From Saccharopolyspora erythraea (GTDB lineage Bacteria; Actinomycetota; Actinomycetes; Mycobacteriales; Pseudonocardiaceae), in contig NZ_CP054839.1 in NCBI RefSeq assembly GCF_018141105.1, positions 5,332,001 through 5,396,000 of the forward strand: a DNA stretch of 64,000 bases, given 5' to 3'. Position 1 is the stretch's first letter. Every line of letters starts with the position of its first letter. The notes under the pieces were generated by a model. The model did no database searches. It saw only the letters and a program-made list of their open reading frames with translations, and was not told the origin of the DNA. The translations under genes were made by a program, and so were the position numbers. Below, piece after piece: positions 33,738-42,089 of the stretch.

Positions 33738-34958
33738 TCAAGCGACCGGTTGCCGGGTCGAGACGCGGAAGTCGGCGCGGCGCAGGAGTTCTTCGGCGTC
33801 GTCGACCGGCGGGTAGATCCACACCTCGTTGACCGTCCGCTTGCGCTGCTTGGCGGCCTGGTGCGCCGAGGCCACGGCGCGCTCCCATCCCGTGGTGAAG
33901 ACCGCTCCCGCCGAGCCCAGGTCGAGGCAGGTGACGTAGGGGTCGGGCGCGAACGGCTCCTGCGGCAGACCGAGGAGGTCGGCGGCCACGTTGTGCCCGG
34001 CGAAACGGCCGAGCGGGCCGGCGTGCTGGCAGCTCTGCATGACCTGGTGGCCGTCCTCGGCCTGCGCGGCGGCGGTGTCTCCCGCCGCGTACACCTCGGG
34101 CACCCCGGCGACCCGGAGGTACGGGTCGACCGCCAGCCTGCCGAGCCCGTCGCGAGGCGCGGGGACGTCCGCGGTCAGGGGGCTGGCCCGCACCCCCGCC
34201 GTCCACACCACCGTGCGAGCGTCGAGCACGCTGCCGTCCGACAGCCGGACCCGGTCCGGCTCCACAGCGCGGATCGTCGCGCCGAGGCGCTGCTGGACGC
34301 CGAGCGCCGACAGCGCGTCGAGCACCACCGGCCGCGGTCCCGGGCCGAGATCGGGGCCGACCACGTCCGCGCGTTCGACCAGCACGACGCGGACCTCGCC
34401 GACCGCGCCGTGCGGCTCGGCGACGGCGCGCAGCCGATCCACCAGCTCGGTGGCGATCTCCAGGCCGGTGAACCCGGCACCGACCACCACCGCCGTGAAC
34501 CTGCCGGGACCTGCCGGCAGGTCCGGCAGCCAGTGCAGATGCGCGTCGAGCGCCGCGGCAGCGGGCAGCGTGTCGACGTCGTGCAGGTGCTCGGCGCCCG
34601 GCAGGTCCGGGCGGACGAGGTGGCTGCCGGAGGCGAGCACCAGCCGGTCGTAGGACAGCTCGATGGACCGCCCGTCGCGCCGGACGGCGGTGACGCGGCG
34701 GCGGCCGGTGTCGATGCCGGTCGCGGTCGCGGCCACCCGGTCCACCCCGACCGGACCGAGCACCCGGTCCAGGGAGACGCGCATCCGCTCCGGCTCGGCC
34801 TGGTACAGCCTGGGCCGGATCACCAGGTCGTCCCCGGCGCTCACCAGCGTCACGGAGCACTCCGCCTCGCCCGCGCCCGCGATGCGCCGCAGCCGGACCG
34901 CCGCCGCCGCGCTCCACACACCGGCGAAACCTCCACCAACAACCAGGATATTGGACAT
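33738..34958 (-). CDS. Type II NADH dehydrogenase-like FAD oxidoreductase
   Basis: The 406-residue protein starts at ATG 34958 (MSNILVVGGGFAGVWSAAAA), with AGGAG 7 bases upstream. GGGFAG binds FAD; a second nucleotide fold, VVVGAGFTGLEIATELVDRL (about residues 155-174), binds NAD(P)H. VYAAGDTAAAQAEDGHQVMQ (about 290-309) contacts the flavin. Overall layout is that of NDH-2/FAD-dependent pyridine nucleotide-disulfide reductases without a redox disulfide. It would pass electrons from NADH to quinone or another acceptor. It follows the Rrf2 regulator gene by 49 bases on the same strand, so it may be controlled by it. Confidence 0.88.
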   Translation of the reverse strand: MSNILVVGGGFAGVWSAAAAVRLRRIAGAGEAECSVTLVSAGDDLVIRPRLYQAEPERMRVSLDRVLGPVGVDRVAATATGIDTGRRRVTAVRRDGRSIELSYDRLVLASGSHLVRPDLPGAEHLHDVDTLPAAAALDAHLHWLPDLPAGPGRFTAVVVGAGFTGLEIATELVDRLRAVAEPHGAVGEVRVVLVERADVVGPDLGPGPRPVVLDALSALGVQQRLGATIRAVEPDRVRLSDGSVLDARTVVWTAGVRASPLTADVPAPRDGLGRLAVDPYLRVAGVPEVYAAGDTAAAQAEDGHQVMQSCQHAGPLGRFAGHNVAADLLGLPQEPFAPDPYVTCLDLGSAGAVFTTGWERAVASAHQAAKQRKRTVNEVWIYPPVDDAEELLRRADFRVSTRQPVA

Positions 34959-35007
34959 CCAGATTCTCCTCGGTCGGCACCCCGCGGGCGGTTCCACGGG
35001 CATGGGG

Positions 35008-35490
35008 TCAGTCGCGGCCGTGCCAGCGGCGCAGCCGCTCGGCCGCCGTCGGGGCGTGCTCCTCGGCGGCGTCCCGCACGTCGGCCAGGGTCTGGGCGGC
35101 AAGTTCGCGGCGCCACGCCAGCTCGGCGCGGCGCATCGCGGTCGCGATCGCGCACGGCGACTCGAACTCGCGCCGCGGAGCGTTGGCACCCGCCCCACGG
35201 CGCCGGATCTCGGTGCACCGGAAGGCGTCCTCCGGCCCCTCGATCGCCGCGACGACGTCCATCAGCGTGATCTTCTCCGGCGGCCGGGCGAGGCTGAAGC
35301 CGCCCCTGGCTCCCGGTGTCGAGATGAGCAGCCCGGCCCTGACCAGCGCCTGGAGCTGCTTGTTCAGGTACGCGGGCGGCAGGTCGTTGCCCGCGGCGAG
35401 CCGCGAGGTCGGCACCGGCCTGCCGTCGTCGAGCCAGGCCAGCGCGAGCAGGCTGTGCAGCGCCCACTCGACGCCCTCGCTCATCCGCAT
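35008..35490 (-). CDS. Rrf2-family transcriptional regulator
   Basis: From ATG 35490 (MRMSEGVEWALHSLLALAWL) the product has 160 residues and the typical Rrf2 start; ATG 35502 in frame lies inside the upstream dyad. The winged helix includes PTSRLAAGNDLPPAYLNKQL and LISTPGARGGFSLARPPEKI. The region that binds Fe-S clusters in IscR and NsrR has only two Cys here, in FRCTEIRR and SPCAIATAM. A [2Fe-2S] cluster with non-Cys ligands, as in RsrR, would be compatible; this is inference. The gene is the first of a pair with the NADH-dehydrogenase-like gene, which suggests redox control. Confidence 0.9.
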   Translation of the reverse strand: MRMSEGVEWALHSLLALAWLDDGRPVPTSRLAAGNDLPPAYLNKQLQALVRAGLLISTPGARGGFSLARPPEKITLMDVVAAIEGPEDAFRCTEIRRRGAGANAPRREFESPCAIATAMRRAELAWRRELAAQTLADVRDAAEEHAPTAAERLRRWHGRD

Positions 35491-35491
35491 G

Positions 35492-35516
35492 AACCTGGAC
35501 ATTAGATAACCAGGTT
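35492..35516. promoter_or_regulatory. 11-3-11 inverted repeat, probable Rrf2 operator
   Basis: AACCTGGACAT-TAG-ATAACCAGGTT pairs at 9 of 11 positions in each arm and lies immediately upstream of ATG 35490. The 11-3-11 layout is that of RsrR-class Rrf2 sites in Streptomyces. A TATCTA -10-like hexamer lies within it on the minus strand. Confidence 0.6.
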
Positions 35517-35578
35517 CGCTCCCGCAAGTGCGCCGAGCACTCGCACGGCTTTCCTCGCAGCACCCGCGCCCGGCGGAC

Positions 35579-36289
35579 CTACTCGGTGACCAGACCGATG
35601 TCGAGGTTGGGCACCTGGTTGATGCGCCCGTCGGTCAACGCCACGACGGCCGTCGCGACACCGGTCGCCGGGTCGGCGTCGGAGTCGGTGGCGGGAGCGC
35701 CGGCGTTCTTCGGGGAGAACCGAATCCCCTCGGGCGCGACGAAGCGCAACGAGTAGGTCCCGGTGCCCTGGTTCGCCAGCGCGTAGTGGCCGGTGGCATC
35801 GGTAGCGCTGCCCCACCGCCCGATCCAGAACCGGATGTCGCCGAGCGACGGCTCACCGGTCTGGCGCTGCCCGTCGGCGTCGAGGTCGTGCCAGGCCACT
35901 CCCGTGATGTCGCCGCCGAGCTTGCCGAAGTCGGCGCGGCTGGTCGCGCCGGCGACCACGTCCACGACCACCTCGGACGCAGTGGTGAGCTGGTAGCCGA
36001 TCGGGTTGATGCCGGCCCGGTACCGCCCGGGCGGCACGTCCGGGATCACGAACCCGCCATCGGGTTCCGTGCCGGCGGTGGCGACCCAGCCGCCGTCCAT
36101 CCGGTAGAGGCCGACCGCGCTGCCACCGCCGGGCTCCCCCGGCTGCCACGCCCCGTCGGCGTTGCGGTCGAAGTAGTGCAAGCCCGCGACCGTCCCGGTC
36201 CCCGCCGACGAGTGCGCCTGCGCCGGGAACACCGCTCCCGACGACGCCAGCACTCCCGCCAGGAGCAACACACCGTTCCTGCTCACCAT
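35579..36289 (-). CDS. Secreted protein with SdrD-B/Cna-B-like repeats
   Basis: The 236-residue protein starts at ATG 36289 (MVSRNGVLLLAGVLASSGAV), with AGGAG 7 bases upstream. Residues 1-25 are a signal peptide ending PAQAHS. Two SdrD-B-like beta modules follow: VAGLHYFDRNADGAWQPGEP with DGGFVIPDVPPGRYRAGI, and ITGVAWHDLDADGQRQTGEP with TGHYALANQGTGTYSLRF. The DxNxDG loops may bind calcium. There is no sortase motif or membrane anchor, so it is probably released or wall-associated. Role unknown, most likely structural or adhesive. Confidence 0.85.
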   Translation of the reverse strand: MVSRNGVLLLAGVLASSGAVFPAQAHSSAGTGTVAGLHYFDRNADGAWQPGEPGGGSAVGLYRMDGGWVATAGTEPDGGFVIPDVPPGRYRAGINPIGYQLTTASEVVVDVVAGATSRADFGKLGGDITGVAWHDLDADGQRQTGEPSLGDIRFWIGRWGSATDATGHYALANQGTGTYSLRFVAPEGIRFSPKNAGAPATDSDADPATGVATAVVALTDGRINQVPNLDIGLVTE

Positions 36290-36741
36290 CACGTGTCTCC
36301 TGTCGCGACGAAACCCGCTTTCCGACATCAGAACGCGGTTGTGTGGCGCGGTTGCCAAGCCTGAATTTCAGACCACTGTGGACAAATCCTCCAGAGCCGT
36401 GGCGGGCGGCCAGCCGGTCACCGAGCGTTGCCGAACCCGCTCACTCACCCGGCCGTTGACCTCGGCGTTGATCGTAATTACAGTCCCCGAATCACCTAGC
36501 GAGAACCGCCGTTCACCGCCGCACGGCGAGATCCGCCGATCCCCGCGGCGGGAGCCCGCCGGATGCGCAGCACCGGCCGCGACACCCGTCGCACCGCCGC
36601 CCGGCGCAGGCTGCCCGCGGCGCCCACTGACGTTCACCCGAACAGACCGCACCACGCCGGATCCGCCCCACCACCACGCACCAGCGCCGACGCCGCCGCC
36701 GCGCCGCCGCTTGCGCCCAAGCCCGCAGGGAAGGTCAGTCA
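36290..36741. other. Long intergenic region with one promoter
   Basis: About 450 bases between the divergent SdrD-B-like and molybdenum hydroxylase genes. Apart from the promoter at 36456-36484 I see no gene. A 60-residue frame (36563-36745) overlaps the next start as ATGA but is Arg/Pro/Ala-rich and has no ribosome site. Confidence 0.5.
36456..36484 (+). promoter_or_regulatory. Candidate promoter of the molybdenum hydroxylase operon
   Basis: TTGACC (36456-36461) and TACAGT (36479-36484) lie 17 bases apart in a locally AT-rich patch. It would give a leader of about 250 bases before the first gene. Confidence 0.45.
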
Positions 36742-39069
36742 ATGACGACGCACGCCCCTTCGCCCCCGCCCGCAGAGTCCGGCGACCCGGCGCTGCTCGG
36801 GCGGCGCCGGTTCCTCGGCTACGTGCTGGCGGCGCCCACCCTCGTGGCCGCGGCGGAGCTCGGCCCGGGCACCGGCACGGCCGGCGCCGCGGTCCCGTCG
36901 GCGCCGTCGCCCGCCGAGGTGTACGACCTCAACGACATGCTCACCCAGGCGGCGCTGCCCACCGCGAACCTCATCACCGTCGAGGTGCACGAGGACGGCA
37001 CGGTCTCGTTCGCGCTGCCGCGCGCCGAGGTCGGGCAGGGCATCACGACCTCCAGCGCGATGCTGATCGCCGAGGAACTGGACGTGCCGCTGGACCGGGT
37101 GCACGTCACCCTCGCCGACGCCCGGCCGGAGCTGCTGTTCAACCAGCTCACCGGCGGCTCGAACACGACCTTCGCGACTTACACCCCGATCCGGGTCGCA
37201 GCGGCGATCGCCAGGGGCAGGCTGCTGCAGGCCGCCGCGCTCGAGCTGGACGCGACGGTCACCAGCCTCACCACGCGCGCGGGGATGATCACCTCCGCGG
37301 CCGGGCTGAGCACGACCTACGGCGCGCTGGCGCGCAAGGCCGCGAGCCTGCGCACCGAGGAGGTCGCCGTCGAGCTCAAACCCCGTTCCGAGTTCACCGT
37401 CATCGGCACCCCGCGCAACCGGGTCGACGCGCTCGCGGCGGTGACCGGGCGCAAGAAGTTCACCATGGACCTCGACGTCCCGGACGCGCTGCCGACGATG
37501 GTGTGCCGCCCGCCGACGATCAACGGCACCGTGGAGTCGGTGGCAAACGCAGGAGAAGTCCGCACGATGCCCGGGATCACCGACGTGGTGGCCGTGTCCA
37601 CCGGGGTCGCCGTGCGCGGCAGGACTTTCGGCCAGTGCATCGACGCGGTCCGCGCCCTGCGCGTCGAGTGGGGGCCGGGCAGCGCCGAGGGCAAGTCGGA
37701 CGAGTCCGTGCTCGAAGAGCTGCGCGCGGCCGAACTCCCCATGGCCGTTCCGGAAACCGGCCCGCTCACCAGGACGATCGAGGCGGAGTTCACCTTCCAC
37801 TTCCGCGGGAACAGCGCCCTGGAGCCCAACTGCGCCATCGCCGACGTGCGCGCCGACCGCGCCGAGGTCTGGGCAGCGCTGAAATCACCGATCGTGGCCC
37901 AGGAAACCATCGCCGCCAGGCTCGGGCTGCCTCCTCAGGCGGTGGCGGTGCACGTGGCCGAGGGTGGCGGTTCGTTCGGCCGCAAGCTGTTCGGCGACGC
38001 CGCGCTGGAGGCCGCCGAGATCTCCCAGCGGATGGGCAAGCCGGTCAGGCTGATGTGGCACCGCGCCGACGACTGCAGGCAGGGCCGAACGCACCCGATG
38101 GCCACCTCCCGCGTCCGGGTCAGCCACACGCCGGACGCCGTGCTCGGTTACGAGCAGCGGCACACCAGCGTGTTCACCGACTTCAGCCACGGGCTCGGCG
38201 AGGTCGTCACGGCCATGGCGGCGAAGCTGCCGGTGGGCGACCTCGGCTTCAGCGAGACCATCTTCGCGCTGACCCAGACCATGCCCTACCAGTTCGGGGC
38301 CACGACGCAGCTGCTCAACGAGGCCGACAAGGGCTTCAACACCGGCAGCATGCGCAACATCTACTCCCCCGACGTCACCTGCGCCCGCGAGCTGATCGCC
38401 GACCGGCTCGCCGCCGCGATGGCCTCGGATCCCTACCGGTTCCGCCGCGACTTCCTGCAGGACGACCGCTCGCGGGCGGTGCTCGACGAGGTCGCCCGTG
38501 CCGGCGGCTGGGGCAGGCCGATGCCCGCGGGTACGGCGCAGGGCATCGCCTTCCACGCCGAGTACCACGGGGTGACCGCCGCGCTCGTCGAGATCGACTG
38601 CCGCCCGGAGACCGTGAACCGCCCGATCCGCGACGGCGTCACCGGGCCGCGGGTCACCAAGGCGGTCTTCGCCGTCGACGTCGGGCTCGCGGTCAACCCG
38701 CGCGGCCTGCGGGCCCAGATGATGGGCGGGATCTCCGACGGCATCGCCCAGGTGCTGACCTCCAGCCTCCACCTGCGCGACGGGCACTTCCTGGAGGCCA
38801 GCTGGGACAACTACTTCTACACCAGGCAGTGGAACACGCCGTTGGACCTGGAGATCATCGTCATGCCGCCGACCACGGGCGAACCGGGCGGCGCGGGCGA
38901 ACTCGGCGTGGCCGCGTCGATGGCAGCGGTCGCGTGCGCCTACGGCCGCGCCACGGGCACCACGCCGACCAGCTTCCCGATCAACCACGGCACCCTCTCC
39001 TTCGAGCCGAAGCCGACCGTCCCGCCGATCCCGCAGTCCCCTGTGGATGGTCTGCGCCACACCTACTAG
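36742..39069 (+). CDS. Xanthine dehydrogenase-family molybdopterin subunit (IorB-type)
   Basis: The 775-residue protein starts at ATG 36742, behind GGAAGG. A Tat signal (LGRRRFLGYVLAAPTLVAAA) shows export. The molybdenum-cofactor domains follow: VEVHEDGTVSFALPRAEVGQ (start of domain 1), ITTSSAMLIAEELDVPLDRV, FTFHFRGNSALEPNCAIADV (second part), GGGSFGRKLFGDAALEAAEI and the catalytic GEPGGAGELGVAA near residue 719, whose Glu is the conserved base. The layout, with its own Tat leader and no FAD subunit, is that of isoquinoline 1-oxidoreductase beta-type subunits. It would hydroxylate an N-heterocycle or oxidise an aldehyde outside the membrane. The small [2Fe-2S] partner follows. Confidence 0.92.
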   Translation: MTTHAPSPPPAESGDPALLGRRRFLGYVLAAPTLVAAAELGPGTGTAGAAVPSAPSPAEVYDLNDMLTQAALPTANLITVEVHEDGTVSFALPRAEVGQGITTSSAMLIAEELDVPLDRVHVTLADARPELLFNQLTGGSNTTFATYTPIRVAAAIARGRLLQAAALELDATVTSLTTRAGMITSAAGLSTTYGALARKAASLRTEEVAVELKPRSEFTVIGTPRNRVDALAAVTGRKKFTMDLDVPDALPTMVCRPPTINGTVESVANAGEVRTMPGITDVVAVSTGVAVRGRTFGQCIDAVRALRVEWGPGSAEGKSDESVLEELRAAELPMAVPETGPLTRTIEAEFTFHFRGNSALEPNCAIADVRADRAEVWAALKSPIVAQETIAARLGLPPQAVAVHVAEGGGSFGRKLFGDAALEAAEISQRMGKPVRLMWHRADDCRQGRTHPMATSRVRVSHTPDAVLGYEQRHTSVFTDFSHGLGEVVTAMAAKLPVGDLGFSETIFALTQTMPYQFGATTQLLNEADKGFNTGSMRNIYSPDVTCARELIADRLAAAMASDPYRFRRDFLQDDRSRAVLDEVARAGGWGRPMPAGTAQGIAFHAEYHGVTAALVEIDCRPETVNRPIRDGVTGPRVTKAVFAVDVGLAVNPRGLRAQMMGGISDGIAQVLTSSLHLRDGHFLEASWDNYFYTRQWNTPLDLEIIVMPPTTGEPGGAGELGVAASMAAVACAYGRATGTTPTSFPINHGTLSFEPKPTVPPIPQSPVDGLRHTY

Positions 39070-39139
39070 ACCGCGGCGGACCCGTCGCACCGAACCTGGT
39101 CCGTTCCAGGACTTCCCGCGCCCGAACCGAGGAGCTCCC

Positions 39140-39616
39140 GTGCCCGAATACACCTTTATCCTCAACGGCAGGCAGGTCACCGCCGACGTGCCCGCGGACG
39201 TGCGGCTGCTGTGGGTGCTGCGCGACGTCCTCGGCGTCACCGGGCCGAAGTACGGCTGCGGCATCAACGTCTGCAAGGCGTGCACCAGCCACCACAACGG
39301 CAGGGCGTTCAACCCCTGCTCGGTGCCGGTGGAGGACATCGCCCCCACCGACGAGATCACCACCATCGAGGGCCTGCCCGCCACCGTCGACGCGGACCTG
39401 CACCCGATGCAGGAGGCGTGGCTGGAGCACGACGTGGCCCAGTGCGGCTACTGCCAGCCCGGCCAGATCATGGCGGCGGTGGCCAAGGTCCGGCAGGTCC
39501 GCGCCGAGGGACGGGAGATCAGCGACGCCGACCTGGACGAGATCCGCAACATCTGCCGCTGCGGCACCTACTTCCGCATCCGCGACGCGATCAGGGCAGG
39601 CGCGGAGAAGATGTGA
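39140..39616 (+). CDS. [2Fe-2S] subunit of molybdenum hydroxylase (IorA-type)
   Basis: The 158-residue protein starts at GTG 39140 (VPEYTFILNGRQVTADVPAD), with GAGGAG 5 bases upstream. The plant-type ferredoxin domain has YGCGINVCKACTSHHNGRAF followed by NPCSVPV. The helical domain has VAQCGYCQPGQIMAAVAKV and NICRCGTYFRIRDAIRAG. All eight Cys for two clusters are present. It passes electrons from the molybdenum subunit; the exit acceptor (often a cytochrome) is not encoded nearby. It lacks a signal and would be exported with the large subunit. No XdhC-type maturation gene is present in the window. Confidence 0.92.
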   Translation: MPEYTFILNGRQVTADVPADVRLLWVLRDVLGVTGPKYGCGINVCKACTSHHNGRAFNPCSVPVEDIAPTDEITTIEGLPATVDADLHPMQEAWLEHDVAQCGYCQPGQIMAAVAKVRQVRAEGREISDADLDEIRNICRCGTYFRIRDAIRAGAEKM

Positions 39617-39641
39617 CGGCGGACAGCGTCGGCCGAGCGCG

Positions 39642-39739
39642 GTCAGCGGGAGCCACGCGGCTCGGCGGCCGCCCGTCGGCGCGGGCCCCGTCAGCGGAAG
39701 CCACGCCTCAGCGCGGCCGCCCGTCGGCGCGGCCGCCCG
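39642..39739. repeat. Two-copy direct repeat, 48-base period
   Basis: Copies begin at 39642 and 39690 (GTCAGCGGGAGCCACGC and GTCAGCGGAAGCCACGC) and share the GCGGCCGCCCGTCGGCGCG block, which recurs once more before 39739. The repeat fills the gap between the convergent IorA-type and TetR genes. Confidence 0.6.
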
Positions 39740-40330
39740 TCAACGCGGGCTCGCGCCGTGCAGTAGCTCGTCGAGAATGCGGTCCAGCGCCTCGCGGGTG
39801 TTCAGCCCCGGCAGCATGCCGCTGGTCGCAAGGCCGGCGAAGCCGTGCAGCGCGGCGAACACCGCGAGCCCGATCCCTTCGACGTCGCCGCCGTGCACGT
39901 CGCCGCTGCGCTGTCCGTCCACGATCACCGCGAGCATCTGCTCGCCCAGCCTGCGCCCGGCGGCGAGGAGCTCCTCGGAGGCGTCCGGGGCGTGCTTTCG
40001 CACGAACATCAGCTCCAGCAGCTCCGGGTCCCGCACCGCGAAGTCGACGTAGGCGCGGGCCATCTCGGTCAGCCGGGCGCGGAACCGGCCGCCGGTGTCC
40101 GCCGCGGCGTCGAGCTCGGCGGAGAGGCGCTGGAATCCGCGCAGGGCCAGCGCGTTCAGCAGCGCCTGCCGGTCCCGGAAGTGCCTGCGCGGTGCGGCGT
40201 GGCTGACGCCGACGTCCCGCGCGAGCTCCCTCAGCGACAGGGCGTCGACCCCCCGCCCGCGCAGCGCCGCGGACGCGGCGTCCAGCAACGCGGCGCGCAG
40301 GTCCCCGTGGTGATATCGCTCTCCGGCCAT
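39740..40330 (-). CDS. TetR/AcrR-family regulator
   Basis: From ATG 40330 ([20 protein letters not shown]) the product has 196 residues; ATG 40351 is also in frame. The TetR DNA-binding domain is clear: [20 protein letters not shown] and [20 protein letters not shown]. The C-terminal half is helical and would hold the ligand pocket ([20 protein letters not shown]). The gene is divergent from the SDR gene at 40413 and probably represses it. A GTTG-C-CAAC dyad overlaps the SDR -35. Confidence 0.88.
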   Translation of the reverse strand: MAGERYHHGDLRAALLDAASAALRGRGVDALSLRELARDVGVSHAAPRRHFRDRQALLNALALRGFQRLSAELDAAADTGGRFRARLTEMARAYVDFAVRDPELLELMFVRKHAPDASEELLAAGRRLGEQMLAVIVDGQRSGDVHGGDVEGIGLAVFAALHGFAGLATSGMLPGLNTREALDRILDELLHGASPR

Positions 40331-40375
40331 GGCCGGGAGCTTACCGGTCATGTTGACACCGAAATCATTGTTGCC

Positions 40376-40405
40376 GTTGCCAACTTTGTTGTCGATGACT
40401 ACATT
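40376..40405 (+). promoter_or_regulatory. SDR promoter with small dyad
   Basis: TTGCCA (40377-40382) and TACATT (40400-40405) lie 17 bases apart. Only 7 bases separate the -10 from ATG 40413, so the SDR transcript is predicted leaderless. The dyad GTTG-C-CAAC (40376-40384) overlaps the -35 and is a TetR operator candidate. Confidence 0.5.
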
Positions 40406-40412
40406 GGGGTCC

Positions 40413-41315
40413 ATGGCAACCACGCGAAAGCACCACCAGCTCCCCGACCTGCCCGATCTCACCGGCCGCACGGCGGTCATCACCGGGGCGAACAGCGGAC
40501 TGGGCATCTACACCGCCCGCGCACTCGCCGGGGCGGGCGCGCACGTCGTGCTCGCGGTTCGCAATGTCGCCAAGGGCGAGGACGCCGCCGCAACGGTGCC
40601 CGGCAGCCGCGAAGTGCGCGGGCTGGACCTGGCCGACCTGGCGTCGGTTCGCGAGTTCGCCGAGGCGTGGCACGGCGATCTGGACCTGCTGATCAACAAC
40701 GCGGGCGTGATGATTCCGCCCGCGGGGCGTACCAAGGACGGTTTCGAGACGCAGTTCGGCACCAACCACCTGGGCCACTTCGCGCTCACGAACCTGCTGC
40801 TGCCGCACGTGACCGACCGCGTCGTGACCGTCGCCTCCGGCGCACACCGCTTCGTGCGCGGAATCGACTTCGACAACCCCAACTCCACCGGCAACTACAA
40901 CGCCCAGCGTGCCTACGGGCAGTCGAAGCTGGCGAACCTGCTGTTCACGCTGGAGCTCCAGCGGCGGCTCGGCGAACTGGGGTCACCGGTGCGGGCGCTG
41001 GCCGCGCACCCCGGCTGGTCCGCCACCGGGCTGCAGGGCCACACCCCGAGCCGACTGCTGCGCGCGGTTCTCGCCGTCGGCAACCGGCTCTTCGCCCAGG
41101 ACGCCGAGGCCGGCGCGCAGCCCACGATCTACGCCGCCACTCAGGATCTGCCCGGCGCCAGCTACGTCGGCCCGGACGGGATCTACGAGATGCGCGGCAA
41201 GCCGACGCTGGTCGGCCGGACGGCGGCCGCCAGCGACCCGGCCGCGGCCAAGCGGCTCTGGAACCTGTCCGAGGAGCTCACCAGTGTCTCCTTCCCGCTC
41301 GCCAGGACGTCGTGA
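40413..41315 (+). CDS. Short-chain dehydrogenase/reductase
   Basis: The 300-residue protein starts at ATG 40413 ([20 protein letters not shown]). [20 protein letters not shown] is the cofactor-binding Gly-rich loop, with an Arg after the second strand (LAVRN), which favours NADP. NNAGVM, VASGAH with the active-site Ser region, and AYGQSKLAN with Tyr and Lys complete the SDR catalytic set. It resembles the protochlorophyllide-reductase/retinol-dehydrogenase-like subgroup. The substrate is unknown. The transcript appears leaderless, and the divergent TetR gene is the likely regulator. Confidence 0.9.
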   Translation: MATTRKHHQLPDLPDLTGRTAVITGANSGLGIYTARALAGAGAHVVLAVRNVAKGEDAAATVPGSREVRGLDLADLASVREFAEAWHGDLDLLINNAGVMIPPAGRTKDGFETQFGTNHLGHFALTNLLLPHVTDRVVTVASGAHRFVRGIDFDNPNSTGNYNAQRAYGQSKLANLLFTLELQRRLGELGSPVRALAAHPGWSATGLQGHTPSRLLRAVLAVGNRLFAQDAEAGAQPTIYAATQDLPGASYVGPDGIYEMRGKPTLVGRTAAASDPAAAKRLWNLSEELTSVSFPLARTS

Positions 41316-41424
41316 CGCCGACGTCGCGGAAGTGGCCGCCACGCCGCCCGAACCGCCGAGCCCTGATCAGCGCCACGGGCGGTCCAGGCACTCACGGCGC
41401 GGCTGGTCGCTTGCGGGATCGCCT

Positions 41425-41970
41425 TCACAGTCCGATGGCACCGTCGATGCGTTCGCGCAGGAGGTCGGCGTGGCCGTTGTGCCGTGCGTACTCCTCGACC
41501 ATGTGGATCAGCACCCACCGCAGCGACACCGCACCGCGCCAGGAGTCCTGGCCCGCGATGTCGAGGTCCGGGGCCTCGGCGACGAAGCGCTCCGCGAACT
41601 CCACCTCCGCGCGCCAGGCCGCCCACGCCTCGGCGATGACGGCGGGATCGGCCACCGCTGCGTCGAAGTCGCCGTCGGCTCGGGCGTCCGACGAGAAGCG
41701 CGGCGGCGCGTCCAGCCCGGCCAGCACCTGGCGGAACCACCGCCGCTCCACGTCGGCCAGGTGCCGCACCAGTCCGAGCAACGACAACGTCGAGGGCTCC
41801 ACCGCCCGGCGGGCCAGCTCCCCGTCCAGGCCCGCGCACTTCAGCTCCAGGGTCGCGCGCTGTGCCGTCAGGAAACCGACGAGCACGGGACGCTCGTCAC
41901 CGGTCGCCGGTTCCTGGAACCGGCGACCGGCACCCGCGAAGATCTCGGCCCTCCTGCGTGAAGTGGTCAC
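41425..41970 (-). CDS. DUF664/DinB-family protein
   Basis: The 181-residue protein starts at GTG 41970 (VTTSRRRAEIFAGAGRRFQE). The DUF664 pattern is clear: RATLELKCAGLDGELARRAV, SLLGLVRHLADVERRWFRQV with the first metal His, and WVLIHMVEEYARHNGHADLL with the later two His. These four-helix-bundle proteins are linked to mycothiol- or bacillithiol-dependent chemistry. It is the second family member in the window, after 2072-2584, but is from a different subgroup. It converges on the SDR gene. Confidence 0.88.
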   Translation of the reverse strand: MTTSRRRAEIFAGAGRRFQEPATGDERPVLVGFLTAQRATLELKCAGLDGELARRAVEPSTLSLLGLVRHLADVERRWFRQVLAGLDAPPRFSSDARADGDFDAAVADPAVIAEAWAAWRAEVEFAERFVAEAPDLDIAGQDSWRGAVSLRWVLIHMVEEYARHNGHADLLRERIDGAIGL

Positions 41971-42089
41971 ACGAGCATGATCCACGAAGCCGTGACATCC
42001 AGGCGGTGAACGGCGCGATCCGGCAACGGTTTGCCCTGACATCACCGGATTCCGCCCGATGCGGTGGCGCGGCTCGTACTGTTCGGAGG

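Noticed and set aside
36474-36481. GTAATTAC palindrome in the IorB leader
   Set aside because: Only 8 bases long and inside the promoter spacer/-10; treated as part of the promoter and not a separate operator.
36563-36745. A 60-codon frame overlapping the IorB start as ATGA
   Set aside because: The coupling is tempting, but there is no ribosome site, and the composition is that of random high-GC sequence.
36339-40052. A 1237-codon frame overlapping the molybdenum hydroxylase genes
   Set aside because: It is an out-of-phase reading of the IorB and IorA genes; its product is Arg/Pro/Ala-rich and has no motif.
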